Source: Maricaulis sp965228215 (GTDB lineage: Bacteria > Pseudomonadota > Alphaproteobacteria > Caulobacterales > Maricaulaceae). From it: a stretch of 64,000 bases of DNA. The position numbers and the translations under genes were made by a program. The stretch spans positions 2,914,001-2,978,000 of the forward strand of contig OZ245800.1 in the NCBI GenBank assembly GCA_965228215.1, read 5' to 3'. Shown here piece by piece: positions 23,712 through 33,434 of the stretch. The notes below the pieces were generated by a model. The model ran no database searches. It was not told the DNA's origin and saw only the letters and a program-made list of their open reading frames with translations. Every line of letters starts with the position of its first letter. The stretch's first letter is position 1.

Positions 23712-25664
23712 GTGGGACAAGGCGTGGAGCTTTCAGGCAAATCCACCAGCGTACAGGACGAGCTCGTCAAGACTTACCGGCCGATCGTGAACGGCGCGGG
23801 TCTGGCGGGTATTGGCTATTTCCTGTTCAACGCCGCCAAGCGCTTCTTTATCTCTGATGGTCTGGAGATGATGGTGATGGGTCCGTTGGCGCTGATTTTC
23901 GCCTTCACCAGCGCCGTGATGTGGCACCGGACCCGGGAGATCCGTACCGCTCTGCAGCTCGAAATCTGCTGCGCGATCATCTGCTCGGCCCTGCTGATAA
24001 ATACAACGGTTCACATGCTGATCCGGTTTCAGCAGGAGAACCTCGTCTATTTCGGCCTGATGATGCCGCTCTTCGCCATTCTGACCCACAATCTGCGCAT
24101 GGTGGGGCTGTGGACCTCGCTGTGTGCCGCGAGCATGCTCATCCTGGTGCACTGGCACATGCCGGACATGTTGTTTGAATACATCTCGGTTGTCGTGGCT
24201 TGCTCGCTCGGCGCTGCAGGCGCGGTCGCCCTTGTTCGTGGTGCCCTGCTGAATGCCGTGACGGCGCGGACCGAAGCCCTCCGCGAACGCGAGGAAGCCC
24301 TGCGTGTCTCGGCGCATGACACGCTGACCGGCCTGCCCAATCGCCGCAGCTTCTTTGACGCCTTCAACGCCCGCCGCGAGAAACTGGCTGCCACCGGCCG
24401 GAAATTCGTGCTGGTCCTGGTCGATCTCGACGGGTTCAAACCGGTCAATGATGTCTACGGCCATGGGGCGGGTGATGAACTCCTGCGCTCGGTCGCCAAA
24501 CGGCTCAAGGCCACCTGCCCCGCCGGCAGCATGGCCGCCCGCCTCGGCGGTGATGAATTTGCTCTCCTGGTCGATTATCCCTCCCGGCCGGGAGAGGAGC
24601 GCCGGCTGGCGACACGGATCGTGGACGCCATCTGCCTGCCCTACACGCTGGAAGCCGGTGTGGTGCGTATTTCCGGATCGGCGGGCGTCTATGTCTGCGA
24701 ACGCACCGATCTGGAAGCCAATGAGATGATCGAGCGCGCCGATCACGCCCTCTATCGCGCTAAGAATGACCGGCGCGGTGCAGCCGTGGTCTTCTCGGAC
24801 CGCCACGAGGCCGACCTGGTGAATGTGCACCATGTCGACCGCGCCCTGCGCAAGGCGGATCTCGAAGAAGAACTCTCCCTGGTTTTCCAGCCGCAATTCG
24901 ACATGGACGGCCGCCGGGTCCCGGGTTTCGAGGCGCTGGCCCGCTGGAACAGTCCACAATTGGGAGCGGTGCCGCCGGACGTCTTCGTGGCTGCCGCCGA
25001 ACGCACCAACCAGATGGGCCGTGTGACACGGGTCCTGCTGGGCAAGGCGCTCAAGGCACTGGATCGCCTGCCGGAGGATCTGGGCCTCGCCTTCAATCTC
25101 TCGGCCCACGACCTGATGTCGGAGACCAGTGTTCGCACCCTGATCGACCAGGTCCGGCTGAGCGGCATCGATACCAGCCGGCTGGAATTCGAGATCACCG
25201 AAACCGCCATGCTGACCGATGAGGATTTCGCTGCCCGCGCCCTGGCGGAACTGCGCGCGACCGGCGTCACCATCGCGCTGGATGATTTCGGCACCGGCTA
25301 TTCCAATTTCGCCTATCTGCAGCGCCTGCAGGTCACCAAGATGAAGATCGACAAGAGCTTCGTCCAACCCCTGCTGGGCGATCCTTGCGCCTCGAAAATC
25401 CTGCAGACCCTGATCTCGCTGTCCAAATCCCTCGACCTCGTCTGCGTGGTCGAAGGCATCGAGGACGCGGAACAAATGCGCCAGATCTCGCAATTCGGCG
25501 CGCGCTATATCCAGGGCTATCTGCTCGCCAAGCCGATGCCGGAGCACGAAATCCCGGCGTTTCTGGAAAGCGTCCCGGAGTGGATCGAGAGCGTGGGGCT
25601 GGATGCGGTGGAAGACGCCGACCTTTGTGAGCCAAACGAGATCGGTGAGCGCAAGGCGGGCTGA
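23712..25664 (+). CDS. Membrane GGDEF-EAL c-di-GMP signalling protein
   Basis: A 650-residue protein. Residues about 25-175 hold five or six membrane helices acting as a sensor. A GGDEF domain follows (HDTLTGLPNRR, then RLGGDEFALL); no RxxD inhibitory site precedes GGDEF. The EAL domain keeps the catalytic set: FEALARW, the Asn of LAFNLSAHDL, EFEITETAM, LDDFGTGYSN, the Lys of KMKIDKSFV and VVEGIED. It may therefore both make and degrade c-di-GMP, with phosphodiesterase activity best supported. Start is GTG at 23712; GTG 23724 is an alternative. The C-terminal 35 residues are polar and unconserved in look. Confidence 0.92.
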   Translation: MGQGVELSGKSTSVQDELVKTYRPIVNGAGLAGIGYFLFNAAKRFFISDGLEMMVMGPLALIFAFTSAVMWHRTREIRTALQLEICCAIICSALLINTTVHMLIRFQQENLVYFGLMMPLFAILTHNLRMVGLWTSLCAASMLILVHWHMPDMLFEYISVVVACSLGAAGAVALVRGALLNAVTARTEALREREEALRVSAHDTLTGLPNRRSFFDAFNARREKLAATGRKFVLVLVDLDGFKPVNDVYGHGAGDELLRSVAKRLKATCPAGSMAARLGGDEFALLVDYPSRPGEERRLATRIVDAICLPYTLEAGVVRISGSAGVYVCERTDLEANEMIERADHALYRAKNDRRGAAVVFSDRHEADLVNVHHVDRALRKADLEEELSLVFQPQFDMDGRRVPGFEALARWNSPQLGAVPPDVFVAAAERTNQMGRVTRVLLGKALKALDRLPEDLGLAFNLSAHDLMSETSVRTLIDQVRLSGIDTSRLEFEITETAMLTDEDFAARALAELRATGVTIALDDFGTGYSNFAYLQRLQVTKMKIDKSFVQPLLGDPCASKILQTLISLSKSLDLVCVVEGIEDAEQMRQISQFGARYIQGYLLAKPMPEHEIPAFLESVPEWIESVGLDAVEDADLCEPNEIGERKAG

Positions 25665-25759
25665 CCGCCTCCAGACGCCATTCTGGATCCCGGATCTCCC
25701 TGCGGTCGTCCGGAAGGCGTGAAGCCCCACCAGCCCTTACATCTCATGCCGAGACGAAG

Positions 25760-25836
25760 CCGTATCGAAGTCGAGCGCTCAAGGGTGAAACCGCGTAGCG
25801 GCGCAAAGCGCCCTTGACCGCTCGACTTCGATACGG
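25760..25836. repeat. Long inverted repeat (28-bp arms)
   Basis: Left arm 25760-25787 and right arm 25809-25836 match as reverse complements at 26 of 28 positions; the 21-nt loop itself contains the small stem CCGC-GTA-GCGG. It forms an extended cruciform or RNA hairpin between the GGDEF-EAL gene and hutU. No T-tract follows on the plus side, so it is not a standard terminator; it looks like a dispersed palindromic element. Confidence 0.75.
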
Positions 25837-25901
25837 CGCACTGGCTGGCAAGAGAGTTAAGGCGGTTTCCGGCTTATCGCGCCCCTTCACTGACGCTTAC
25901 C

Positions 25902-25996
25902 CCCTCATCCCAAACTTGCCTGCCCTGATGAAAATCAGGGATTTGGGACCCAAGGCTCGATCAGCGCCATGGGTCCTGACTTTCGTCAGGATGAGG
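25902..25996. repeat. Nested-hairpin intergenic repeat
   Basis: Starts with CCCTCATCC and ends with GGATGAGG, enclosing the hairpins CCTGAT-GAAA-ATCAGG and CCTGACTTTCGTCAGG. With the 28-bp-arm element it fills the 358-bp gene-free stretch 25665-26022, in which I see no coding potential. It may also serve as an end signal for hutU. Confidence 0.55.
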
Positions 25997-26022
25997 CGTG
26001 TTTGCTTGGAACGCCCCCGCCC

Positions 26023-27693
26023 CTAATCCACGCTCGGCAGATCCAGGCCCTGCTCCTTCGCGCAGTCCTTGGCGATGTCATAACCCGCATCGGCGTGGCG
26101 CATGACGCCGGTGCCCGGATCGTTCCACAGGACGCGTCCGACGCGTTCGGCGGCTTCCGGTGTGCCGTCGGCCATGACGACCTGGCCGGAGTGCAGCGAA
26201 TAGCCCATGCCCACGCCGCCGCCATGATGCAGCGAGACCCAGGTGGCGCCCGAAGCCGTGTTGAGCAGTGCGTTGAGCAGCGGCCAGTCGGCGACGGCAT
26301 CAGAGCCGTCCATCATCGCCTCGGTTTCGCGGTTCGGTGAGGCCACCGAGCCTGAGTCGAGATGGTCGCGGCCGATCACGACAGGAGCCGAGAGCTCGCC
26401 GTTTGCGACCATTTCATTGAAGGCCAGACCCAGGCGGTGGCGTTCGCCCAGTCCGACCCAGCAGATACGCGCAGGCAGACCCTGGAAGTGGATGCGCTCG
26501 CGGGCCATGTCGAGCCAGCGATGAAGATGCGGATTGTCCGGGATCAGCTCCTTCACCTTCGCGTCGGTCTTGTAGATATCCTCCGGATCTCCCGACAGGG
26601 CCGCCCAGCGGAAGGGACCGATACCGCGGCAGAAGAGTGGACGGATATAAGCCGGCACGAAACCGGGGAAGTCGAAGGCGTTCTCGACGCCCTCATCCTG
26701 GGCCATCTGGCGGATATTATTGCCGTAATCGAGGGTCGGAATGCCCTTTTTCCAGAAATCCAGCATGGCCTGGACATGGATGGCCATGGATTTCTTGGCG
26801 GCGGCCGAAACGGCTTCGGGATCGCTTTCGCGCTTGGCTTCCCATTCCTCGAGCGTCCAGCCCAGCGGCAGATAACCGTTGACCGGATCGTGGGCCGAAG
26901 TCTGGTCGGTGACCATGTCGGGATGTTCGCCGCGACGGACGAGTTCCGGGAAGATCTCGGCCGCGTTGCCCAACAGGCCCACGGAGATCGCCTCACCCTT
27001 GGCGCAGGCCTCCTTGATGATGGCGAGCGCCTCGTCGAGCGTGTCGGCCCGCTTGTCGAGATAGCCCGTGCGCAGGCGCATCTCGATCCGGCTGGGCTGG
27101 CATTCCACGGCCAGCATGGAAGCGCCGGCCATGGTTGCGGCCAGCGGCTGGGCGCCGCCCATTCCGCCGAGGCCACCGGTCAGGATCCACTTGCCCGTGA
27201 GATCGCCATTGTAATGCTGGCGGCCGGCCTCCACGAAGGTCTCGTAAGTGCCCTGCACGATGCCCTGGCTGCCGATATAGATCCACGAACCGGCCGTCAT
27301 CTGGCCGTACATCATGAGACCTTTCTGATCGAGCTCGCGGAAATGCTCCCAATTCGCCCAATTGGGCACGAGATTGGAATTGGCGATCAGAACGCGTGGT
27401 GCGTCCTTGTGGGTGCGGAAGACACCAACAGGCTTGCCGGACTGGACCAGCAGCGTCTCGTCTTCCTTGAGGCGTTTCAGGGTCGAGACGATGCGGTCAT
27501 AGCTCTCCCAGTCGCGCGCAGCCCGGCCGATACCGCCATAAACGACGAGTTCTTCCGGCTTCTCCGCGACATCCGGGTCGAGATTATTCATCAGCATGCG
27601 CAGCGGGGCTTCGGCGGCCCAGTGCGTGGCATCCAGTTCGGAGCCGTGTTTGGCGCGGATCACACGGGCATTGTCGAGGCGGGAATTCGTCAT
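26023..27693 (-). CDS. hutU: Urocanate hydratase
   Basis: A 556-residue NAD+-dependent enzyme converting urocanate to imidazolonepropionate in the cytosol. Family blocks are intact: VYGGIGRAARDW, YGQMTAGSWIYIGSQGIVQG, GKWILTGGLGGMGGAQPLAA, the catalytic-cysteine region IRPLFCRGIGPFRW and TWVSLHHGGGVGMGYSLHSG. Length is typical. The ATG at 27693 overlaps the hutG stop by 4 bp; it is the last gene of hutI-H-G-U, followed by palindromic repeats. Confidence 0.97.
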   Translation of the reverse strand: MTNSRLDNARVIRAKHGSELDATHWAAEAPLRMLMNNLDPDVAEKPEELVVYGGIGRAARDWESYDRIVSTLKRLKEDETLLVQSGKPVGVFRTHKDAPRVLIANSNLVPNWANWEHFRELDQKGLMMYGQMTAGSWIYIGSQGIVQGTYETFVEAGRQHYNGDLTGKWILTGGLGGMGGAQPLAATMAGASMLAVECQPSRIEMRLRTGYLDKRADTLDEALAIIKEACAKGEAISVGLLGNAAEIFPELVRRGEHPDMVTDQTSAHDPVNGYLPLGWTLEEWEAKRESDPEAVSAAAKKSMAIHVQAMLDFWKKGIPTLDYGNNIRQMAQDEGVENAFDFPGFVPAYIRPLFCRGIGPFRWAALSGDPEDIYKTDAKVKELIPDNPHLHRWLDMARERIHFQGLPARICWVGLGERHRLGLAFNEMVANGELSAPVVIGRDHLDSGSVASPNRETEAMMDGSDAVADWPLLNALLNTASGATWVSLHHGGGVGMGYSLHSGQVVMADGTPEAAERVGRVLWNDPGTGVMRHADAGYDIAKDCAKEQGLDLPSVD

Positions 27694-28505
27694 GTCTTCT
27701 CTCCGGAATAGAGATTGCGAGCCGCATCCAGGGCGGCATTCATGATATCCTTGAGGGCGGCGCGCAGGATGGCGGCCTTGTCCTCGTCGAACGTCCAGGG
27801 TGCGGTCTCGGCCATGTAGGCCGATTGCGCGATTTCCATCTGCAGGGCGTGGATATTCTGGTCCGGACGACCATAGGAGCGCGTGATCCAACCACCCTTG
27901 AACCGGCCATTCACGATCGTCTCGAAATGGCTGTGTCCATCCATCATCGCCTTCACCGCCCAGCGCTCGACCGTGCGGTCGCAGCTCTCGCCGGAATTGG
28001 TGCCCAGATTGAGATCCGGCAACTTGCCTTCAAACAAGCGCGGCACCTGGCTGGCAATGGAATGCGCATCCCACAGGACGGCATAACCATGCCGTTGCCG
28101 GGTCTCGGCCAGCAGCTCGCTCAGCGCCTTGTGATAGGGATCGAAATAGGCCTGGCGGCGGGTCTCAATCTCGGCAGCATCGGGTGCCGTGCCGTCGCGA
28201 TAGATCGGCGATCCATCGAAGAGTGTTGTCGGCACAAGTTCGGTCGTGGCCTGGCCCGGATAGAGCGACTGGCCGGTCGGATTGCGATTGAGATCAATGA
28301 CGTAACGCGAATACTTCGCGCGAATGACCGACGCACCCATAGGCTCCAGGAAGTCGTAGAGCTGCGGGATATGCCAGTCCGTGTCCGGCAGGCCTGCGGC
28401 GCCCTCAGTCAGCCGATCGGCCAGCCCCTCGCTGAGTTCCAGACCGGAATGCGGCATGGAGACGACCAGCGGGCTGTCGCCGCGGATGAGGTCGAACACG
28501 TCCAT
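27690..28505 (-). CDS. hutG: N-formylglutamate deformylase
   Basis: A 271-residue zinc hydrolase that splits N-formylglutamate into glutamate and formate, the last step of the five-step histidine route. Seen: VVSMPHSGLEL, TDWHIPQLYDFLEPMGAS, YVIDLNRNPTG, VLWDAHSIASQVPRLF and GGWITRSYGRPDQNIHALQM, all typical of the FGase family and distinct from the arginase-like formimidoylglutamase also called HutG. It fits with hutF across the divergent promoter. Overlaps hutH (TGATG) and hutU (ATGA). Confidence 0.95.
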   Translation of the reverse strand: MDVFDLIRGDSPLVVSMPHSGLELSEGLADRLTEGAAGLPDTDWHIPQLYDFLEPMGASVIRAKYSRYVIDLNRNPTGQSLYPGQATTELVPTTLFDGSPIYRDGTAPDAAEIETRRQAYFDPYHKALSELLAETRQRHGYAVLWDAHSIASQVPRLFEGKLPDLNLGTNSGESCDRTVERWAVKAMMDGHSHFETIVNGRFKGGWITRSYGRPDQNIHALQMEIAQSAYMAETAPWTFDEDKAAILRAALKDIMNAALDAARNLYSGEKT

Positions 28506-30034
28506 CAGGCCACGCCCGGCAGTTCACCGGCATCGGCGATCAGCTCGCCCGAGGCAATCAGTCGCGCACCTGCTTCGATATCGCTGGCGAAATAACGGTC
28601 ATCGCCATAGGCTGGCACGTCGGCGCGCAGTTTCGCCTTGGCGGTCTCGAGGATGTCCGAGGATTTGACGGGTGCGTGGAAATCCATGCCCTGGGCGGCG
28701 CACAGCAATTCCACCGAGATCACATTGTGCAGGTTCTCCGCCATTTTCAGCAGGCGGAAAGCCCCATGCGTGGCCATGGAGACATGGTCTTCCTGGTTGG
28801 CGCTGGTGGGAATGCTATCGACCGAGGCCGGATAGGCTTTCTGCTTGTTCTCCGAGACCAGGGCCGCCGCCGTGACATGAGCGATCATGAAGCCGGAATT
28901 GATGCCCGGATTGGGCGTCAGGAAGGCCGGCAGGCCCGAGACGGCCGGATCGGTCAGCAGCGCGACGCGGCGCTCGCTGATCGAGCCGATCTCGCAGGCG
29001 GCCATGGCGATCTGGTCGGCAGCAAAGGCCACCGGTTCGGCATGGAAATTCCCGCCGGAAATCGCATCGCCTTCCTTCGAGAAGATCAGCGGATTGTCGG
29101 TGACGGCATTGGCCTCGGTTTCCAGCGTCTCCCCAGCTTGGCGGAGCACGCCCAGCACAGCCCCCATCACCTGGGGCTGACAGCGCAGGCAGTACGGGTC
29201 CTGGATCTTCTCGCAGCCGGTATGGCTGGTCAGGATGGAGGACCCCTCCAGCAGGCCTCGCAGGGCCGCAGCGGCGTCCTTCTGACCCTGATGACCGCGC
29301 AGATCGTGAATGCGATGATCAAACGGCGCGACCGAGCCCTTGGCGGCGTCGACCGACATGGCGCCGGAGACCAGGCAGGCCTTGTAGCCCGCCTCGACCT
29401 CGAACAGGCCAGCCAGCGCCAGCGCCGTGGAGGTTTGGGTGCCGTTGAGAAGCGCCAGGCCTTCCTTGGGGCCCAGTTCGACAGGTTTCAGTCCCGCCTT
29501 CGCCAGCCCGTCAGCGGCGGGCAGGCGTTCGCCCTTCAGCGTGACCTCGCCATGACCGATCAGGGCTGCACTCATATGCGCCAGCGGCGCCAGATCACCC
29601 GACGCACCGACCGAACCCTGGGACGGGATCACAGGCAGGCAATCGGCCGCCAGCATGGCTTCCAGGCCCTTCAGCGTGGACCAGCGCAGGCCCGAGGCCC
29701 CGCGTCCGAGACTGGAGATTTTCAGCGCCATGACGAGGCGCACGATGCGGGCCTGCAGCGGTTCGCCAACTCCGGCGGCATGCGACAGGACGAGGCGTTT
29801 CTGAAGCGTCGCCAGCTCCTCGTCGGCAATACGCGTCTGGGCCAGCTTGCCGAAACCGGTATTGAGACCGTAGACCGCATCGCCCGAGGCGATCAGGTCC
29901 TGGACGGTCTGGGCCGAGGCATCGACATCCGCCTGTGCAGCCGGGTCGATCGACACATCGGCGCCGCGATAGATGGCGCGCCAGTCTGCCAGGCGCATGT
30001 GTCCGGGTTTGATGATCACAGCCGTCACAGCCAT
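28505..30034 (-). CDS. hutH: Histidine ammonia-lyase
   Basis: A 509-residue lyase converting histidine to urocanate and ammonia. The self-forming MIO electrophile arises from A144-S145-G146 in GSVGASGDLAPL; YGLNTGFG (55-62) and the substrate region VTDNPLIF are also present. ATG 30034 has GGAGGAG directly upstream and overlaps the hutI stop by 10 bp; M13 is a less likely alternative start. Second gene of hutI-H-G-U. Confidence 0.97.
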   Translation of the reverse strand: MAVTAVIIKPGHMRLADWRAIYRGADVSIDPAAQADVDASAQTVQDLIASGDAVYGLNTGFGKLAQTRIADEELATLQKRLVLSHAAGVGEPLQARIVRLVMALKISSLGRGASGLRWSTLKGLEAMLAADCLPVIPSQGSVGASGDLAPLAHMSAALIGHGEVTLKGERLPAADGLAKAGLKPVELGPKEGLALLNGTQTSTALALAGLFEVEAGYKACLVSGAMSVDAAKGSVAPFDHRIHDLRGHQGQKDAAAALRGLLEGSSILTSHTGCEKIQDPYCLRCQPQVMGAVLGVLRQAGETLETEANAVTDNPLIFSKEGDAISGGNFHAEPVAFAADQIAMAACEIGSISERRVALLTDPAVSGLPAFLTPNPGINSGFMIAHVTAAALVSENKQKAYPASVDSIPTSANQEDHVSMATHGAFRLLKMAENLHNVISVELLCAAQGMDFHAPVKSSDILETAKAKLRADVPAYGDDRYFASDIEAGARLIASGELIADAGELPGVA

Positions 30035-31233
30035 TCTCCTCCAAGCACACGGCCATGCAGCGGCCGGCGTCCGATCCATTGAACAAGTTCCGCCGGGCGT
30101 TCGATGTCCCAGACGGCGAGATCTGCGTATTTGCCGGTTTCCACCGTGCCGACCTCGTCCAGCATGCCCAGCGCGCGGGCGGCCTCGCGGGTGATCCCGG
30201 CGAGGCTTTCCTCGACCGTCAGACCAAAGAGCGTGCAGGCCATGTTGGCGGCGGTGAGAATGGACAGCATGGGCGAGGAACCGGGATTGGCGTCGGTGGC
30301 GACGGCCATCTTCACCCCGGCATCGCGCAGGGCGGCGATGGGCGGTTTCTGCGTCTCTCCAATGGCGTAGAAAGCACCAGGCAAAAGTACGGCGACCGTA
30401 CCCGCCTCGCCCATCGCAGAGACACCCTCGGCGCTGGTGTATTCGACATGGTCCGCGGACAGGCCCTCGAAATCGGCGACCAGTTTGGCACCACCGGTAT
30501 CGGAGAGCTGGTCGGCATGAAGTTTGACGGGCAGGCCCGCCGCTTTGGCAGCAATGAAAAGACGACGCGTCTCTTCCGGCGAAAAGGCGATGTTCTCGCA
30601 ATAGGCGTCGACGGCATCGGCGAGACCGGCAGAGGCGGCTTCGCGGACCAGCGGGATGCAGACCTCGTCGATATAGGCGCCCGAACGGCCTTCATATTCC
30701 GGCGGAATGGTATGGGCGGCCAGCAGGGTCGAGCGTACGCGCATGCCGGTCACCAGGCCCAGCGAGCGCGCGGCCTTGAGCATGGCGAGCTCACTGTCGA
30801 TGGTGAGGCCGTAACCCGACTTGATCTCGATCGTGCCCACGCCCTCGGTGGCGTAGGCATCCATGCGCGACAGGGCTCCGGCAGCGAGTTCGGCAGCCCC
30901 GGCCTTGCGCGTGGCCTCGACCGTCTTGCGGATACCTCCGCCGGACTTGGCGATGTCGGCATAGCTCTCGCCCGCCAGGCGGCGCTCATACTCGTCGGAA
31001 CGATCGCCTGCGAAGACAAGATGGGTATGGCAATCCACTAGGGCCGGCGTGACCCAGCGATTTTCCAGATCATCGACCGCATCGGCCTCGGAATCGAGCG
31101 CGCTCATCGGCCCGGTCCAGGCGATACGGTCGCCGCTGATACCGATCGCGCCCGCCTCGATCACACCGTAGGGCGTGTCGCCCTCGGCCATCGTGGCGAT
31201 GCGAGCATTTGTCAGAAGCCGGTCGAAACGCAT
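30025..31233 (-). CDS. hutI: Imidazolonepropionase
   Basis: A 402-residue amidohydrolase hydrolysing imidazolonepropionate to formimidoylglutamate. Metal-ligand motif VDCHTHLVFAG, substrate loop SGGGIRKTVEATR, EIKSGYGL, KLHADQLSDTGGAKL and the C-terminal ATDANPGSSPMLSI identify HutI. The ATG at 31233 (MRFDRLLTNARIATM) starts the small beta-sandwich; residues upstream are not family-like and cross the operator. First gene of the minus-strand hut operon, starting 25 bp from the HutC-like operator. Confidence 0.96.
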   Translation of the reverse strand: MRFDRLLTNARIATMAEGDTPYGVIEAGAIGISGDRIAWTGPMSALDSEADAVDDLENRWVTPALVDCHTHLVFAGDRSDEYERRLAGESYADIAKSGGGIRKTVEATRKAGAAELAAGALSRMDAYATEGVGTIEIKSGYGLTIDSELAMLKAARSLGLVTGMRVRSTLLAAHTIPPEYEGRSGAYIDEVCIPLVREAASAGLADAVDAYCENIAFSPEETRRLFIAAKAAGLPVKLHADQLSDTGGAKLVADFEGLSADHVEYTSAEGVSAMGEAGTVAVLLPGAFYAIGETQKPPIAALRDAGVKMAVATDANPGSSPMLSILTAANMACTLFGLTVEESLAGITREAARALGMLDEVGTVETGKYADLAVWDIERPAELVQWIGRRPLHGRVLGGEWL

Positions 31234-31257
31234 TGTGCGAGCCTTTGCGATGTCGTA

Positions 31258-31271
31258 ATTGTCTATACAAT
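31258..31271. promoter_or_regulatory. HutC-like operator between hutI and hutF
   Basis: ATTGTCTATACAAT is a 14-bp inverted repeat with one mismatched pair. It resembles the known HutC consensus (TTGTATATACAA-like) of gammaproteobacteria. Lying between divergent hutI and hutF starts, it can control both directions. A TACAAT within it may be the hutF -10 box. The likely binder is the HutC homologue encoded at the end of the hutF operon. Confidence 0.75.
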
Positions 31272-31313
31272 AAAATCCCAGAATCGCCCTCTGTCCAGAC
31301 GGGAAATGCGGAC

Positions 31314-32684
31314 ATGACTGAATTTCACTTCGACCAGATCCTCCTGCCACACGGATGGGCCCGTGATGTCAGCGTGAACGTGGATGCGGACGGGGTGATT
31401 TCGGACGTCATTCCGGACAGCGACGTCGCGGGCGGTGTAGTCCGCCATGGCCTCGCTTTGCCGGGCATGGCCAATCTCCACTCCCACGCCTTCCAGCGCG
31501 GCATGGCGGGGCTCTCGGAGCGTCGCGGAGATGGCGAGGACAGTTTCTGGTCCTGGCGGCAGATCATGTACGCCTTCAACGACCATCTCACCCCGGAGCA
31601 TGCGCGCGCGATCGCGGCGCTGGTCTATTGCGAGATGCTTGAGAGCGGGTTCACCTCCGTGGGCGAATTCCACTATCTGCATCATGATCGCGACGGCTCG
31701 CCCTATGGCGAGATCGGCGAGATGGCCGGCGCGGTCTGCAGCGCCGCCGCCCAGGCCGGGATCGGCATGACGCTGCTGCCGGTTTTCTATCGCTGGTCAG
31801 GTTTTGGCGAACAGGCGCCTCATGAGGGCCAGCGGCGTTTCATCAATGATCCGGATCGTTATGCCCGGCTGATGGACTCCTGCCGCAAACATGTCGCCGC
31901 CCTGCCCCATGGCGTGCTGGGCATCGCGCCCCATTCGCTGCGCGCAGCATCGATCGCCGACATCACCGAAATCCTGCCCCTGGCGGGCGATGGACCGGTC
32001 CATATCCACATCGCGGAACAGACAAAAGAGGTCGAGGATTGCTGCGCAGAATTTTCTGCGAGACCGGTGCAGCATTTGCTGGATAATCAGGAGTTTGATG
32101 AGCGCTGGTGCCTGGTTCACGCGACCCATCTCGATGCCTCGGAAATCATCCGTCTGGCAGAATCTGCGGCCGTGGCAGGATTATGCCCGCTGACCGAGGC
32201 CAATCTGGGTGATGGCCTCTTCCCGGCCGTCGAATTTCTCGATGCCTATGGCCGGATCGGCATCGGTTCGGACAGTCATATCCGCATCGATTTGCCCGAG
32301 GAGATCCGCCTGCTGGAATATGGCCGCCGTCTCACCGACCGGCGCCGCAATGTGCTGGCCGGAGCGGGCCAGAGCACGGGGCGCAGGCTATTCTCCGAAT
32401 GCCTCTCCGGCGGCGACCAGGCCCTGCAGCAGAACAGCAGCCGGATCGCAGTGGGCGCGCGCGCGGATTTCGTGGTGCTTGATAGGAATGACTCCGTCCT
32501 GGCCGGTCGTTCGGGCGATGCCGCGCTGGACAGCTGGATCTTCTGCGGCGACAGCCGCCAGGTCAGCGATGTCTATGTCGGCGGCAAGCCTGTCGTCACA
32601 GACGGACGCGCGCTCTGCCGCGACCAGGTCGAGCGGGATTATGTTGCCGCCATGACCGACATCCTGAAAGCCGTCGACGCATGA
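31314..32684 (+). CDS. hutF: Formimidoylglutamate deiminase
   Basis: A 456-residue amidohydrolase that deiminates formimidoylglutamate to N-formylglutamate and ammonia. Metal site NLHSHAFQRGMAGL, then FTSVGEFHYLHHD, HIHIAEQTKEVEDC and IGSDSHIRIDLPEEIRLLEY are characteristic of HutF. Together with the deformylase HutG this defines the five-step pathway (not the four-step formimidoylglutamase pathway). ATG 31314 is at the family start; upstream frame runs through the operator. It overlaps hutC by 4 bp. Confidence 0.95.
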   Translation: MTEFHFDQILLPHGWARDVSVNVDADGVISDVIPDSDVAGGVVRHGLALPGMANLHSHAFQRGMAGLSERRGDGEDSFWSWRQIMYAFNDHLTPEHARAIAALVYCEMLESGFTSVGEFHYLHHDRDGSPYGEIGEMAGAVCSAAAQAGIGMTLLPVFYRWSGFGEQAPHEGQRRFINDPDRYARLMDSCRKHVAALPHGVLGIAPHSLRAASIADITEILPLAGDGPVHIHIAEQTKEVEDCCAEFSARPVQHLLDNQEFDERWCLVHATHLDASEIIRLAESAAVAGLCPLTEANLGDGLFPAVEFLDAYGRIGIGSDSHIRIDLPEEIRLLEYGRRLTDRRRNVLAGAGQSTGRRLFSECLSGGDQALQQNSSRIAVGARADFVVLDRNDSVLAGRSGDAALDSWIFCGDSRQVSDVYVGGKPVVTDGRALCRDQVERDYVAAMTDILKAVDA

Positions 32685-33418
32685 GTGCCTGGCAGAGCCA
32701 CCTCCAGCTGGACGGGACGGGTCCGGTCTATGAGCAGATCAAGCGCGCCCTCGCCGCTCCGATCCGCACCGGTCACTGGCCGCCCGGTCATCGCATCCCG
32801 CCGGAAGAAGACATTGCCGCCCATCTGGGCACCGCACGCATGACCGTGAACCGGGCCCTGCGCGAACTGACCGAGGACGGGCTGATCGTGCGCAAGCGCC
32901 GCGCCGGCTCCTTCGTGGCCGCCCCGCCCTCGCCTTCGGCCATGCTCGAAATCGTCGACATGTCGGCCGCCATCCCGGCGCGCGGCCAGGCCTACAGCTA
33001 TGAATGCCTGGTCAACGAGACCGTCTCCGCCGATGCGGACACCGCCCGACGCCTTCGCCTGGACGCCGGAGCCCGGCTGCAGCATGTGATCTGCCGTCAC
33101 CGCGGGGATGGCGAAATCGTCGAACTGGAGGAGCGCTGGATCAATCTGGCCCTGCTTCCCGAGGCCTCCGACCAGGACTTTTCCGAACACGCACCGGGCG
33201 CCTGGATGCTCTCCGCCGCGCCCTGGACCGAGGCCGAACACACGGTTTCAGCCGTCAATGCGGATACAGGCCTCGCCCAACGGCTCGATTGCCAACCTGG
33301 GGCTGCCTGCCTGGTCCTGGAACGCCGCACCTTCCAGGGCGAGGCCGTCGTGACGTTTGCACGCCTCACCCATCCGGGCGATCGCCACCGGATGACGGAG
33401 CGTTTTGTTCCGGGGTAG
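32681..33418 (+). CDS. hutC: Histidine utilisation repressor, GntR/UTRA family
   Basis: A 245-residue regulator: winged helix in residues 1-75 (GPVYEQIKRALAAPI, then HLGTARMTVNRALRELTEDG) and a UTRA ligand domain from about 90 (VICRHRGDGEIVELEERWIN). HutC proteins bind hut operators and release them on binding urocanate. Coupled to hutF by ATGA, so it controls its own synthesis through the 31258 operator. Codon use is like its neighbours. Confidence 0.93.
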   Translation: MSAWQSHLQLDGTGPVYEQIKRALAAPIRTGHWPPGHRIPPEEDIAAHLGTARMTVNRALRELTEDGLIVRKRRAGSFVAAPPSPSAMLEIVDMSAAIPARGQAYSYECLVNETVSADADTARRLRLDAGARLQHVICRHRGDGEIVELEERWINLALLPEASDQDFSEHAPGAWMLSAAPWTEAEHTVSAVNADTGLAQRLDCQPGAACLVLERRTFQGEAVVTFARLTHPGDRHRMTERFVPG

Positions 33419-33434
33419 GCGGACGGAGTGACCC

